64,000 bases of DNA from Metopolophium dirhodum (lineage: Eukaryota; Arthropoda; Insecta; Hemiptera; Aphididae). A model generated the notes under the pieces. That model was not told where the DNA came from, did not search any database, and saw only the letters and a program-made list of their open reading frames with translations. Shown here one piece after another: positions 10,639 through 25,090 of the stretch. The DNA lies in assembly GCF_019925205.1 (NCBI RefSeq), contig NC_083566.1, positions 21,328,001-21,392,000 of the forward strand. Direction: 5' to 3'. The position numbers and the translations under genes are program-made. The stretch's first letter is position 1; each line of letters opens with the position of its first letter.

Positions 10639-13600
10639 CCCCTAACCTACGACATCAATAATTGTACGAGTCTGGCAATCCGATTAGGACCGGTGAATAC
10701 AGTAATTCTCTTTTGTAGAGCGTATTTAAAACTAGAGTTATTAAGTGGTTGCCAATACAACTATATTTATTATACTTTAATAATATATCACCTATAATAA
10801 TAAAAACATACTTTGCCGAAAACCATAAAAATGTAATGCAACAAATAATACTAGTAAAGTTAAAGTGAGGTAAAGTCTCACCAATACGTTTTTATGTTTC
10901 GTATAAACAATTTCGGTTTCCTTAGAGGCCTTCGTATTAATAATAGAAAAGAACCTTTTAAAACATGTTCAAAGTATTTTAACAAAACCTCAGTGCTACG
11001 TCAATATGACACTGGTAGCTATAGCATGAAATGCCGGTTCTAATTTGAAGGACGGTTATCTACTAATATTTTGTTTAATTATTATTAATCTGAAATAATA
11101 GATGACATTATTTTTTATTTATTGTCATACCACTGCAACTGCGGTCGGACTCTAGTGTCCGATTTTCGTCGTTTGGCTCTCTCTTTCAATTCAGTGTTTT
11201 GACTCTCTTTCTGTATTTAATTGTAAAAAAATTAATATAATACAAAACTATCCACTGGGTTTGGCTGACTCCAAAATGTTTAAATTTTTTTTCTGAAAAC
11301 ACAATATAATATGGGTACGAACAAAATTCTGTTTAGACGACAGTTTAGATGCTGTGCTCTCCGACCAAAAAAAATTTGTCCACGACACTACTCTTTTGTG
11401 TAAATAATAAATATACAATGTCCTAAAAATACGCAATAAACCGCCAATGTACGCATATTTTAACGTATTCTTATCAAACGAAGTACGAACAATAAACAAA
11501 CATTTTATTGCCGTCACAGATTATATTCTCCGGTCGTAAAATACACTTACGGTCCGCTTGCATGTGTATATAATAATATATTCTGTGATTTTATTACGCG
11601 CATACTAACAATGCAACCATTTATATTATAAATAATACCATGTGTGTGTGTGTGTGTGTGTATTCACATTTTCACAAGGTACTTCGGGGAGGAAATTTGT
11701 CTTAGGGCGAATTTAAACGATTTCTGTCGGGGATACATTATTATTTTTATAGTGAAACTGCTCATAACCTTATAGTACGTTAAAGAAACTATAATAATAA
11801 TATATTATATACATCCAAAGATTGAACATTTAATGGGGTTTTCTTGACATTGTTAAAGGATAGATGGGGATGCATTTTTATTTCTTTATACCATACAGTC
11901 ACTTTGTGTCTCTGTGGGACAAGAAAACATTTTTTCTACGTATTTTATGATTTATTAACCCCGAATATGTAAATGTAATGTAAAATTCTATTTTATTTTA
12001 AAATTAATTACTATATTACTAAGTGCCTAATGAATACAATTATTGAAGAAAATTAATATTTTCAGTATAATATACTTATTACCTATAGGCTATAGGTATT
12101 AGTTATTAGTAGGTACCAATTACATTTATTTATGCTCTAAATTCGGTGGATGGATTTAATTATTATCTTTGAATTCAACGTTATACAATAAATTACGTCA
12201 CTGTCTGGTTTTAGAACATTTTTAGAAGATCTAATTATTGTATACATTTTTGTCATAATATTGAGGTAGACGCTCGCGTGTTGTACCTACTTTTATAGCG
12301 TAGTCGTTTGTACCGTTTATTAAAAAACCTATTAGGTATTAAATTTGTATATTTGTATCTAATGTTTATTTTGTACTGTACTACTACTGTAATAGTAATA
12401 GAGTGTAGTAAACAATAATAATTGGTATAATTGAAAAAAGTACAATGTATTATAATTTATAGTAGCACTCGTTTATGACTATTTTAATATAAGACGTAGG
12501 CATTAGGAATCGATAACAAAATAGTTAATAAACAATTTAGTTAATAATTTATTATCATTTCATGTACCTTCCTATAATCAAATATGTATACATTTAAATT
12601 AACTATGTAAATTAATTCTGACAAAATGTTTATAAGTTCCTAGACTGTTAATAAGTAAACATACAAGGTGCAACTTAAACACAATTCAATTCATATATTC
12701 AAGCAATTAATAAATATTAAGCATATTATAAACTGTGGGCCATAATGTATTAGATAAACAATTTTATAATACATTGAAATATAAATATTAGATAAAATAA
12801 ATAATTAGTTTCATTATGCCCTGGTGTTTGTCAATATTTTTGCTGGTAGACAAATTATTGAATATTTTCATATGGGTATTAAAATAATATTCCTTTATGT
12901 ATTTGAATTGGACATTTTACAATTAAGTTATTTTAGAAAGGTATTCATTTTGAAATTTGCTAGTGATATATTAGAAGTAATATACCTGTTCTGGTTCAAG
13001 GAATAATTTTGCACTATTTTACAACTTTTTAATAATCTTATAGGATCTTAAATTTTTTTACCGATTTGTACCTAATTAAAATGTATATAATTTTTTAATT
13101 TTTTATTTAATTGCAAATTTATAATATTATGTAACATACAATTATCTGTATTTAATAATCATTAATTAACATATTTATGTTTTATGTAAACTGTGTTTAG
13201 TACAATAAAGCATGCTCATTATTATAATTTATATTATATTATTGTATAATATATTATATCAAAACAAAATTCTAAATCTCCATAAGTACCTAGTTTATAG
13301 TGTTTGTGTACTTAGTTTTGGTTTTAATTTAGTATAGTTCTTGAATACTAATTAACTTTCTAAAAATATAGACGATGTATTTTTTAATCGTGTTTACTTT
13401 GCTTCTATAGTAAAACAAAACATAATTAGATATTTAGGTAGGTAAGGTGCCTACCCCAAGCCCGTGGCCGTGATATCGGTGTCGGTACAATATATACTTA
13501 TAATTTATATACATATGATGAAATACTATTACTATTAACTATATAATGTTCGTTATATATAAATGTATTTTGTGTAAATACCCATCGATGACATGCAAAA

Positions 13601-15526
13601 TACAATGCGTCCCGTACTCCCGTGGGTCGACGTCACTGCTTATCTAAAAGTTTAAATGCAATAAATTGTTTTACGTACAGCTAAATAATTTTTGGAATAT
13701 TTTCGCAAACTATTTAATGCTCGGAACGCAAACACTAACCCACGCAAATTGAACATATTTGAAGTTCCAAACAAAGATTTATGATACCTATTACCTACTC
13801 ATGGTTCTACAACCGTAAAATAGCTATAATTTCTGCAAAGCGCAATTATTTTGTTCCACAATAATAAAAAAGTGTGTTTTTAAAGTTTTTTTTAAGTACT
13901 TTTAGATAATTTTATTGGCGGTTGTCACTTGTTCAGTATATTTCAGTATAATCTTTAAAAACAGTCAAAAACATTTGTTAATAATATAAAATCTGTTTTA
14001 AGACATTAGTGTGTACCTACATTTTTTATCTATAGAAAATTTAAAAGCAGTAAACAAAGAACGTAACAAGTTTTTTATGATAGCTTCCCGATATAAAATG
14101 TGGAGTGCATTCAGTAATTTATTGTTTAAGATTCTTAGTGGAGCGATGATTGTATAGGTTTTACAATAATGCGAGTGTGTGTTTTGTTTTTTCATGTCTG
14201 AAGACACTTTAAGTAAAAACAAAAGGTTTTTGGTAGCAAATTGTATCTTGTTTGTACTTTAGGGTAAAATATTTCAAGTAAAAATTTTATTATAAAAGGG
14301 AAATACAATTTTTTTTTAAAAATTGGAATATTGATAAGGATAACCTAACATCAGTTTTTTTAATAAAATCAATTTTGCTTTTTAACTATAATTAAAATGT
14401 ATCCTATAGATACCAATTGTTTAACATAAATACTTAAAATTTGATATTTATATTATAATTTTCCAGACACTATATAATTTTCAACATAATTTTCCTCTTT
14501 TTGATCCAACTATAGAAATGTGAAATTTTGCACTTTTTAGTTAAGTTATTCTCATATTGCGCTAAATGTCCAATCAGCAATCAATCAAATTTATAGTTAG
14601 GTAACTAACCTATAAATGAAAATACAGTTCATTAATTTTTTTTTTAATAGGAACTACAATATACACATATAGTACACTTACTGTTTAAGTATAAATGATA
14701 ATAATAATAATAGAATAATGAAAATGAAAAAATAAGATTGAAAATTATTATTTTAAGAAATTGACAGATTGAAACATTTATATATCGGATTGATAAAAAT
14801 GTTTTGTGTATTGTAAGCCTGCAATAACCACAACCCCATTATATTCATTAGGTATGTTAACTTATTCACTATTCTATCATAGCATACCTTCTATTGTGTA
14901 GATTATAGGTATGTCCTATTCGCATTATATGATATTATCTATGAAACCCAACCCTCTCGATTATATTTCAACAATGTGGTGATGATTACTGATAACATAT
15001 TATACTATAGTATTATGTCTAATTATCTATATCATTACCTCATAACATTTTCGACCCCTTCAATGCGATTACTAATTATTTATGCGTATTTTCGTTTTAA
15101 TAAATATTAATCATTTTTCTTAGTATATACAAATTATTTATATTACGAATAAAAAATCTTAAAATGTTGAAAGATATGTGCAGAATGTGTATTTGAAAAA
15201 TATATATTTTTAAAGAATATCAATGTTATAAAATTTTATTTTTTAATATCGTGATTTACCTACATAATAGGTACTTCACTTATAAAAAATATGGTTTTTA
15301 AATATCATTTAAATACCATTTAATAATGGTGTATATGTCTGGAATCTGGATAGTATTAATCTTGATGTTCTTAGTTTTTAGATTATAAGGTGTAAAGTTC
15401 ATTGTTAGTTTCTGTGTGAGTGTGTGGCTATAGAATCATAGAAGTAATTGAACCATGAATAAATTATGGTGTAAAAAATTAGGTAAGAGACAAATTAAAC
15501 AAAATACTATAATATAATACATACAA
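10639..15526. other. AT-rich non-coding DNA
   Basis: About 4.9 kb of AT-rich DNA. A (TG)n run is present at 11641-11661. Minus-strand frames at 11248-11517 and 13998-14222 are unremarkable. I see no splice-bounded, codon-biased stretch. Confidence 0.55.
11641..11661. repeat. (TG)n microsatellite
   Basis: Ten uninterrupted TG units; likely polymorphic. Confidence 0.9.
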
Positions 15527-15680
15527 AACCCGGGGAAGTCGCTTCTGCAATAAATGCTGAATATAGTATACCTTGTCTGCGCTTGTCATTGAGGTCACTG
15601 TAATGAGAGTAATGGATGTGTTAAATTTGAATTTTATGATAAATCATTACATACGAAAAACGACTTTGACCGGAGACGGA
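15527..15680 (+). repeat. Dispersed repeat family B, copy 1
   Basis: Shares an ordered set of blocks with the other B copies: CGGGGAAGTCGCT, GTCATTGAGGTCACTGTAAT, GGATGTGTTAAATTTGAAT, GATAAATCATTACATACGAA, AAACGACTTTGACCGGAGACG. Unclassified; no coding capacity. Confidence 0.75.
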
Positions 15681-18600
15681 AACGATTGGACTAGTTATTG
15701 GTAAAAACATAATATATAATATTATTATATTATATTATTGTTAGAACGGCGTACGTATATAAGTATAAGTGGTATAAATAGCTTAAAATTAGTCGTAATG
15801 TTTGAACAATTTCATGGTGTGTATGGAAAATAATAACATACGTAAATGCGAAAAGTTTCAATTTCCTCAATTGATATTTATTGAATAATTACAACAAAAT
15901 ATTAAATAACTACAATCGTAAAAGAAAAATAATAATTTTTTGTTTAAATATCCAATACTTTTGTCAGCATTTAAAAACTTCTATGTCTTTAAAAAATTGC
16001 ACACTTGTATTTTTTATGTTTTTTTAATTCTTTAATAACAGGTAGTAACTAATCGAAAACATACTTAGAAAAAGATTATTTTAGTGACATTTAGAAGGAA
16101 TTGCTAAACCTGTGTCATTTCATACTTTCATCAGCTTATTCAAAATTATTTTTTACGTCTATAACATTTAATGTTTACTAATATATTTTATTATTCATTT
16201 CTATTCAAATTGTACCACGTTTATTTTAAAATGTATTTAATTTACAAATATTACATAATGGTAGGTAATGATAATACTTGATATTAATTATTATTGAATT
16301 TTGAAATAAACATTTAAATTGTATGTACTATATTATTTATAATGGAACTAAATATTTAAACGGAAACTTTTCAGTGTCTACCTTAAAATGACGGTGGTAG
16401 CCGATAGGTCATATTATATTTTACAAAAAAATAGATTTTTTTATGAATATAATAAAATACGACCTTATAATAATAATGTAGTTTTCCTTGAATCAATCGA
16501 AAATATGATTAATTTTTATTGGGTAAACAAAATGAACTTTTAAATATTCAATTTCGTCCCTGAGAGGAATACGAATTAAATATGTCCACAAGGGCTGTAT
16601 TTAAAAACTCTCAATTCATAATTAATTTTTAAATTAAATAAGACGCTTTTTATATTATTCTTTGTAAAATATATTTATTTTGGTTTCCGGTATATTATAC
16701 ACTGCAGTGTGCAGTGTACGTGGATGATAGGTACGTTTGACATTCAAAACATTTAAAAAAATTATTTTCATCGATTTTTTTAAACTGAAGGTCACGTTTA
16801 GCCCACTATATGGGCTTTGGTTTTTTTGATTCAGAAAATCAATTCTTCAAACAGTCTGGCGATAATAATAGATAGAAAAGAAATCATCATCTCATGATTA
16901 CGCTTAGAGCCTCACGATAAAACTAACTCGTTCTCATGGCCATCCATAACATAATTTCCCCTCCCGACCACAGATATCTACGGTGCCACAGGATATTCAT
17001 TTAAATAAAAATATTAATTGTTAACCCATCCAGAAAACGTATGTCTTAAAAGCCATAAACCTTATTTAGAGTTTTTTGTTGTCTCCTAGGTGTATATTAT
17101 ACACAATATTGTTGTTGAATAATAATTATATATATTACTGTCTATATAGTGTCTACTAAACGTCTTATACGAATAAAAATGATTAAGCCTTTTTTCGTCG
17201 TGACAGTTGGATATTATAGTAGGGATTCTCTGGTTATTGCCTACAGCAGGTTTAATAAAAAGAAAAAAAACATTTTAGGCGACGTGGGTTTAAAACACTT
17301 TTTTGAAAACGTACCTACGTATAGTTATAGTTTTGTACAACTAAGCTACGCAAACCAGTTTGTGTTACTTTCCAACTGCGGAGCTACACTTTGTTATGAT
17401 GACGGTCATCTGGGTGCAGCCAGCCCCGCGAGACCGGTTTTCTGGCGTTATTATTATTTTTCGAAGCCGTTGCCAAATTTCAATACAAAATAATATAAAA
17501 TGTTGCCATGTTCCATTAATAAACAATATTATATACTGTGAACTCGTTGAAAAAATAAGAAACTTTAGAAAGAAAAAAAGACAAATATAATGTTTGCGAA
17601 TTTTGTCACATCTTTAATTTAATTAATGTAGATTTTGACAATATAATATAATAGGTAGACTATATGAGGTACGCAAATTCATAGATTTAATATTCAAGCG
17701 CTACCCGCGTAGAGGCCTATTCAGTTAGGTACTGTAAAATTACAATAATTGTTTCAAATTATTTGGAAATTAAATCATTAAATCAGAATTTATAATTCAA
17801 CCAACTGTTAGTTCGATCATCGTAGATGTTCGTAACGAAACCGTTCTCGTAACACATACGGAAATTGTATCACGTCAAACAGCTGTACGCACAATTTTAC
17901 GTTTCCAACTTATAAGTGCAACCGACGTGATTTGGAAATACGTTTCTTGTTTGTACATAGGTTCTCACGTGTGTTATATTCTATTGTTCCAATAATAATT
18001 GTTACTCGCGTAATACGGATCGTATGGCATGAATACAGACAAAGAGCAGTATATATATAATATAATTGGTCAATTGTATTTTTGTACCTATATTACCTGT
18101 ACGGTATATTTTCAATTACCTACTTTTTTGTTGGATAATTAAATTAACCAAATAAAATCTACTGTTTGAGGTAGGCAAATTTTTTGTGGGTACACATTAA
18201 TTCTTTTGAGCATATATAATAGGAACATATTTTATAATAATATAATAATAATATTAATATTTAAAAAAATTAAAAATAAAACATGTAAACATGTTTTGAG
18301 TGTTGGCTGGAGAAATCGGGAAATAAACTGGTCGGAGGAATTTGATTATGATATTATTATATTATACTCGAGTTTTGACTATACTCGCTTGTTTAAATGT
18401 CAACAATATTAATTTTTCGAAAAGCCATGGTTTGGCATTGACTTATTTGTCACTCACTATACATTTATTAGTATATTGTTATTTGAGTAGCACTAAAATA
18501 GAATTAATAACAACTGCCTAGCGACTGCCGACTACTGCGAGTACCCGGTTGAAGTTACGCATATTCGATCGTATACCTACACAATGGGTACCTACCTACC
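15681..18600. other. AT-rich non-coding DNA
   Basis: No supported gene. The 114-codon plus-strand frame at 17149-17493 begins with GTG and covers a locally less AT-rich patch (17280-17470), but it has no recognisable domain and no splice evidence. GCCCACTATATGGGC at about 16801 is a small perfect-arm hairpin. Confidence 0.5.
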
Positions 18601-18604
18601 TAGC

Positions 18605-18700
18605 TACGTTATTTATTTATTTATTTCAAAGGAAGACATCAATACAATTATTTATACAACTCACTTTTATAATTTCGTAGAACAATAAAATTTTTGTTGC
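18605..18700 (-). mobile_element. Possible LINE 3' tail
   Basis: Read on the minus strand, ATTGATGTCTTCCTTTGAAA is followed by a (TAAA)n run (ATTT repeats at 18609-18626), a layout common at 3' ends of non-LTR retrotransposons. There is no coding part next to it, so this is weakly supported. Confidence 0.3.
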
Positions 18701-20578
18701 TTAGATTTAAAATGTATTAATTTAACGCAATAATGTGGGCTGTAAAAACAATTTATCCGACTTAATTTAATCGTTCAATGTTATTTACTTATTTATTTTT
18801 ACGAGATAAATTATTTAACCTATATTATATAAGTTTATAACTATTATAAAAGTGTTGTGTGCTTGGTTCAATATTAGGATAAAATGTTTCGTAAATAATA
18901 ATTTATACATATTATACGACATACCAGCAGGTAATGGCTAGTATATATAATAATGAAATAAAACATAATAGACTAATAAATGTGCAAGTTAATAAATATG
19001 AATTAAATAAATAATTTGTATACCTAGGTAGGCATACAGCTGATGTATTAAAAAAACTCAACACTGAATCCAGGTAATTATCGATTATTATAGTAGAATT
19101 GTATAAAACAAGATTTTACAGGAACATTCGTCAAAAGTTATTTTGAAAATAATAATATTAATAATTATAACATGGTACTTACCTATAATGTTATATTATA
19201 TTATATTTTGGTTTTACTTTTTAATTTTGTAGGTGGTAAATTAAAAAAAAGTTCTATGCATTGTAGGTAATACTCGTATAATAATTACCTATTTCATAGT
19301 GTTGAAGATTAGTATAATGTGCCCACATTATACAAGGCTATCGCCTATCACACTCTAGCCGTTAGAAAATTAAAAATTAGCACTGTCACTTTTATTGAAA
19401 AAATACATGTACTTATAGTATACCTAGGGTACTCGTACTAATTTTATCATCACTTAAAAAAAGAAATATAAACTTAATTAGTTATACATTTTAGAATGAT
19501 TATTCTTTCTGTAAAATAAGTAAATATAGATATAGGTACCACAGATAAACACAGAACGATAAACTATTGTAATTCGTGATAATATACAAACTATCGAAAA
19601 TAATTTCAAATAATAAGTAGGTACATTTAATTATTACAAATATAGTTATTGTCACATACGATATTTTGATCAATTAAAAAGTACTTGTAATAAAATATTA
19701 CCTAGGTACCTTTATTACCTATAGGCTATATTAGAAAATTTAAACGGTTAAATGTCCACGTGAAAGTTAAAATTAAGATTATCCGTGAACTGTTATCTGC
19801 TCTTGATCGATATTTTATTTAAATCGTTCGTTTAGATAATATGAAATGACTTTAAGTAGGTTATTACTTATTAGTTGGTACAAATTCAATATGCCGATTT
19901 ATAGTGGTTACCTTACATAAATGTCGTTTTCAAAACAAATTATCGTAATGTATGAATGTAAAAATGTTACTATACCTATTATAATTACTAAAATTAAGAA
20001 ATGAATAATAATCTTTTTTAGTTGAAACATAAACAATGATACGACCAACAAATGTTTTTGTAATATTCGTAAAATTTTAATTGTTTAGTACTTTAATTAA
20101 ACAATACTGATATTTTACATTATTAATGTCCTTTGGGCTTTGACCAGGTTTGAAAAAAACCTCAAAGTTGACTTATGATTACAAAACATCAGTTAGCTAG
20201 ATAAAATAAAATCAACTAAACCGTTATTTTAATAATAATGTTTATTATAGATTAATACTAGAGCCTAGAACTATTTGTTAAATATTCCTCTACCTCCGGG
20301 TCTAAATTAATTAGTTGTCATATTTTATTTTATTTTTCATCAAAAAACTTTTTGTTATAATAATTATAGGAAAGCATAAAAATACATTTTTTTCAGCGTT
20401 CATTTTAATATTGTTATCTTGGTTTAAGACGAACACAAAAAAACTACTGATGAATTCAATTGCAGAAAATATGAAATAACTTTAGTTTCACAACTGTTAT
20501 TTATATAACAAATAATGAGGAAATTGGTTTCAAGATTGAAATTACGTTTTCTTTAAAATTTATGTTTGTCATTGTTTT
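18701..20578. other. AT-rich non-coding DNA
   Basis: Nothing gene-like; several GGTACCTA-type motifs (for example at 19538 and 19705). Confidence 0.55.
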
Positions 20579-21230
20579 AGATTCTGAGCGATGAATGTAT
20601 TGATTTTACAATGATGTGTGTTTTATTTTTATTTTTTTTGTGTCTGTCTCATCTTATTTTAGGACAGTAAAAATGATTAGATTTTTTTCAACAGTAGATA
20701 AAAAGTGAATCAAAACTATATATAGTTCCTAATAGTTTTCAATAGCGCAGGGTAAAACAAAATAAAAATTAAGAAAAAACGGGAATTTTTACGCAAAATC
20801 AGTTTTTGGTGTAACTCTAGAACAATTGACATGACATTTTCACTGGTTGTGTTTATATCAGCATTTTCTATACACGATTAAATTTGAAATTATTTTGACT
20901 CGTTTTCAGCTGTTAACAAACATTTTCAATTTTCAATTTTTTTAGTTTTTTTTCTATAAATTATAATAAAACTTTATTTGTTGAGTTAAAAAGCGTGAAA
21001 AGTTACTACAAGGCTCCTGATATATTGTTACAATAGTAGTTCAAAAATATTAAAAATACATAAGCACAATTTTTTTTATAATCATTTAAAGCTTAATTTT
21101 TGACAACATTTATTCAATTTTAAATTTTAAAATGATTTCGTAGTTAAAAATTTATAAAATGTTCAACTTTTATAGCTAAGGATTGAAAAATTAAAACAAG
21201 GTTCCACGTAAGTAGGTTATTCTATAACTA
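20579..21230 (+). repeat. Dispersed repeat family A, copy 1 (longest)
   Basis: Starts AGATTCTGAGCGATGAATGT, then ATTGATTTTACAATGATGTG and TGTCTGTCTCATC. Distal blocks include GGAATTTTTACGC and TGTTCAACTTTTATAGCT. The 5' part matches 47738 onward (plus), 54115-54395 (minus) and 62565-62860 (minus); the distal part matches 24985-25050. Unclassified and non-coding. Confidence 0.7.
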
Positions 21231-21356
21231 AAAAATCCCAACCGTATACAATGATATTATATCATTGAACTCATATTTAATACCATCCACTAAACAGTGA
21301 CCCACTATTGTAACCTACGTACAGCAGATCGACATCCACTTGTCCCCTTTTTTTAA
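21230..21356 (-). repeat. Dispersed repeat family B, copy 2
   Basis: On the minus strand it reads AGGGGACAAGTGGATGTCG, GCTGTACGTAGGTTACAATA, then ATTGTATACGG. It lies directly next to the family A copy, consistent with the two being parts of one larger element. Confidence 0.7.
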
Positions 21357-22110
21357 ATTGTTATTGTAAAATAATATCGTGGTTCTAATATTATAAAACA
21401 TATTGTGTACCTACGAATCATAAATAAGCAGCACACCGGAATTACTGAACAGCGTGAAAAGTAATAACTAAGAGGAACTGTAGAATCCAAATCATTTGAC
21501 TTTGTATTTAGGTATATACCTAATTGTTTTATTTAATGCTAGGCTGATGATTGTATAGAACTATTCTTTATACAATTATTAAACACACACTGTTGCAGAT
21601 GTCTTAACAATTTAACGGTTAATTAGTATATAATCGTGTACATCATATTAGGTATTTAATAACTGCAAGGGTAAAAACCTCGCTGAAATATGTGCTTTGA
21701 TTCAGTGCAGGGTTCCAAAAAAGTTTATGCTAAATTGATGTTGATAAATATACGTGCAATGCGTGCAATAAAAAGTCTTAAAATGTTGTTATAATCGCTT
21801 CGGTTTTCCGGAAACCGTTCAATAACCGTTTTGCGAAGGTTTCGTAACTATTGATTGCAATTTCGATTCCCAGAAAAATGTATACTTTCTATACTATAGA
21901 AGGACGATGATAACAAATAACTGTTTTTTTTTGCACGTGTAGGTTAAATAATATTGATAATTATTATCGATCAGCATCTTGTCTGTTATAATATGTTAAT
22001 ATATATATATATTTTAATATAATATAATGCATGCGATTACGTGTACACCGTACAGCTGTTAGGTATACAGCGTAATATGTACCTACCATGATATTATTAA
22101 GTTATACGGC
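21357..22110. other. AT-rich non-coding DNA
   Basis: No gene seen. An AT dinucleotide run lies near 22000. Confidence 0.5.
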
Positions 22111-23123
22111 CAAGTGCCAGCCCACTACCAAATTTTAAAATATTCTACACGCGTTTATAGTTTGTTTGTATGGTTTTCATTATTATTTTTGTTTTTTTTT
22201 TTCAAACCGGTGTCTTCCTCTGTCGCAGCGGACACGGCCGCGCCGCCGGGGTCGTCACGGTACACTGACACGCGACGACGACAACAATATTCACTCGCGA
22301 CTTACCGGCTACCCGGCCACCGCATTTTCTTCCAGGATTTTGTTTCGACACATCAACGTCTCCTGGCGAACCACGAAAATGGCCAAACATCCCGGAATAC
22401 GCTATAATATAGTGCCTATATGGTGTATCCATACTTTTACCAATAATTATTATTAAATAAATCCACATCAATGCGATACCTGAAAAGCAGCCACACGTGA
22501 CAAGCCCATATTATTAGGTATATCGGATATATATATATATAGGTATTATACTCTATCCAGACACACAAACTGTGTTTGTGTCAACGATATCGCGTTGCAC
22601 GGTTGTGCCTATGCGTCATATATTATTAATATTGTATTATAATATTATTCATATTATAATTATTGTCGACACAGTTTTGCGTTAAGCGATTGTTTACTCA
22701 ATACACTCGGGTACACTAAATAATAATATTGTAATTTTCCGCGGCGTTTCACGTAATTAAACAACGTCGCTTTCCGTGAAATTCTGTAGTTGTACAGATA
22801 TTATCACACGTCCGTATTGCAGTAATTTCCAAATGTTCAATACTTTTTATATTTTTATTCCGTACCTATGTCTAACCCGTAAGCGTACGGTTTAAAACGC
22901 CAAAACGTTGCGCATCGCTCATATTCAGTAATCACTGTCCGACCAGCGAAGCGTTTTTAACATTATATTGGGTGGTGTTTATGTAATAGGCTTTCAGTCT
23001 GTACCCGATGGCTATTTTAATAAAATATAATGTAGAGTATTAAATACGCATGATAGGTTTGTTCCAAATGGGTATTTTATATCATTTTCCCGTTGCGAGT
23101 CCGTTACATGCTCGGACGACGAC

Positions 23124-23124
23124 G

Positions 23125-23156
<32 letters not shown>
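23124..23156. repeat. (AAT)n microsatellite
   Basis: About ten ATA/AAT units. It creates the run of Leu codons in a spurious minus-strand frame. Confidence 0.9.
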
Positions 23157-23609
23157 CGTGAAAATGGCACTCGGATAGAACGACTCGCGCGCGAGATACA
23201 TCTACGCAACCGGTTTACGGCGCCAACACATTTTGCAAAATCAAAACATGTTTCGTATTTTTTTTTTTTTTATTATTTAGATAACGGTCTGTTTTTGTTG
23301 TTTACAACTTTCATTTCTGGAGCCTATAATAATATATAATATTATAAACGCGCGCTTCCAAATCGTATAGCCCACGACCACGGCTGTGCGGGTTGTGACT
23401 CGTAGGCAAGCCAAGCAAGCCGGTACGTGGTACGTCCATGATAATACTACAATATTATATTAGAATTATAATATGGTATTGGTTAAATAACGCGTGCGCT
23501 CGCACAACACATTATAACGACTTTAAGTCTCGCGCCGGGTCAAAGGTGCGAGTCCGCAACTCGTTTTTTAGTGGTCGCGTGCGTGCGCGTTGCAGTGTTC
23601 TTCCGTACA

Positions 23610-23611
<2 letters not shown>

Positions 23612-23640
<29 letters not shown>
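23612..23640. repeat. (ATT)n microsatellite
   Basis: About nine ATT units; produces a poly-Ile run in both overlapping frames. Confidence 0.9.
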
Positions 23641-23980
23641 AATCGTTATAGGAACGTTATCAATGCCCGCCAAGGCGCTAACCAAGTCTAAGCGGTTCGC
23701 CGGACGACGGCTGAGGAATAAAAAAAAAATATATAATCTTATCTGGAACGCGAATTCGGAGCGCACATTATTTCAATAGTGAAACGTCCAAACGGATCGC
23801 GCACACGGCCACTCGGCTTGTATTCGTGCTCTCGTGTGTGGACGCGCCTCACGAGTTCACGACTCGATAATAATAATATTATAATAGGTATCTACCTTCA
23901 ACAGCGATTTGTCTGTGTGCGCGCGCACAATATGTAGCAGTATTATAATATTATACACAAATATACGTATTCTTGTATTT

Positions 23981-23994
23981 GTGTGTGTGTGTGT
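23981..23994. repeat. (GT)n microsatellite
   Basis: Seven uninterrupted GT units. Confidence 0.85.
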
Positions 23995-24400
23995 ATCTAT
24001 ATATAATGATAATATATTATTGTGTAGGTAAAAGGTGGTATAATCATATGTATACCAGTATACCCATTACCCGGTGTCGCGGCCGTCCGTTGAATAAACA
24101 ACGACGACAGCCGATTTCTATATAATATGCGTCTCGCACGCCTCCGATATACGGTAAATACTAAATAGACTTTGTAGTTTGTTGTCGTACCCCGCACGGA
24201 TGGTTGGGCTGTTGTACATGGAAAGAGTTCTTCTTTCTTTCTCCGCTGTGATTTGTGCGCGGCCACACTTGCCTTATTTGCCCCGTCGTATCAATACCTG
24301 TTGTTATTATTTTTTTTTTGTCATTAAAAGAGCCATTATCGTCGTGGACGTGTTACTATACAGCGTATTGTAAACGTTTTAAGGCATTTTCCTATCCGGC

Positions 24401-24639
24401 CGGTTTCTGGGTTAAAATCTGTACGTGACGTTGCCGAAAAACCGCTTTTCTCTATAATATATATTATATACGCAAACAGAATCATAGTAGATGTTCTCAA
24501 ACGATTATAGTAATAATATAATAGGGTATACCTACATAGTTTTCATACGAATATAAGTTGAAAAATCCCAAAACTATAGACTAAATCGATTAAAAATCTA
24601 TTTAGGTCAGATATTTACGAGTACTGGGTGTTTCTTTTA
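24401..24639. other. AT-rich non-coding DNA
   Basis: No feature seen. ACTGGGTGTTTCTTTTAA at about 24625 resembles one end of some insect DNA transposons but has no inverted partner. Confidence 0.4.
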
Positions 24640-25090
24640 ACAGAGAAAAACTCGCTGAAAAATATCATTATAATTTATAGCATAACCTCTAGCATAAAAG
24701 TTTTTAAAAATATTTTACTTTACATAATTTGAAGTCTTTCAAAAAGGTTCAAAACTTAAAAATTATAATGATAAATATATAGAAAAAAAATAAATACTTT
24801 TTCAATATACCTGATGATTATTTTAATGATTTCATTAAATTCGCTCTGTGAAAGAAAATGTAATCAAAGGTTCTTCATAAATTGTTTTATAGCCATTTAA
24901 AAAATTAAAGATTCATAGTTTTGCGACTTGTTTTATAAGCATTTGAAGTTCGAATACACGAATATTTGCAAATTATGTTGTAGTTAAAAATGTATGAAAT
25001 GTTCAATTTATATAGCTGAGTTTGAAAATGTAATATAAGGTTCCTCAAAACTAGGATCCTTATGTGACCAAAATATGTATAAATACATTT
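24640..25090 (+). repeat. Dispersed repeat family A, distal part
   Basis: TGTTCAATTTATATAGCTGA, then AATATAAGGTTCCTC (24998-25040), parallels TGTTCAACTTTTATAGCTAA, then AAACAAGGTTCCACG at 21158-21210. Surrounding A/T-rich blocks are diverged. Confidence 0.5.

Larger units (their letters stand above)
22110..24400. other. CpG-richer belt, possible regulatory or exon-proximal DNA
   Basis: Several patches are much richer in G+C and CpG than the surroundings: 22205-22390, 22740-22780, 22880-22960, 23160-23225, 23345-23440, 23500-23600, 23660-23860 and 24060-24280. They carry trinucleotide repeats. At 22190-22229 a T/C-rich tract ends in CTGTCGCAG, which resembles a 3' splice site, followed by a GC-rich stretch. 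Open frames of up to 113 codons exist on both strands but are not recognisable and include microsatellite-encoded runs of Leu or Ile. A promoter or 5' exon of a host gene is possible but unproven. Confidence 0.4.

Noticed and set aside
17149..17493. 114-codon plus-strand frame starting GTG
   Set aside because: Non-ATG start in a eukaryote, no similarity, low-complexity Lys stretch.
22114..22471. Three overlapping frames of 89-97 codons
   Set aside because: CpG-rich DNA opens frames on both strands; no similarity and no clear start context.
23012..23209. 65-codon minus-strand frame with a long Leu run
   Set aside because: The Leu run is encoded by an (AAT)n microsatellite; no domain or splice support.
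24620..24650. Mariner-like end ACTGGGTGTTTC
   Set aside because: No inverted partner; too short to support alone.
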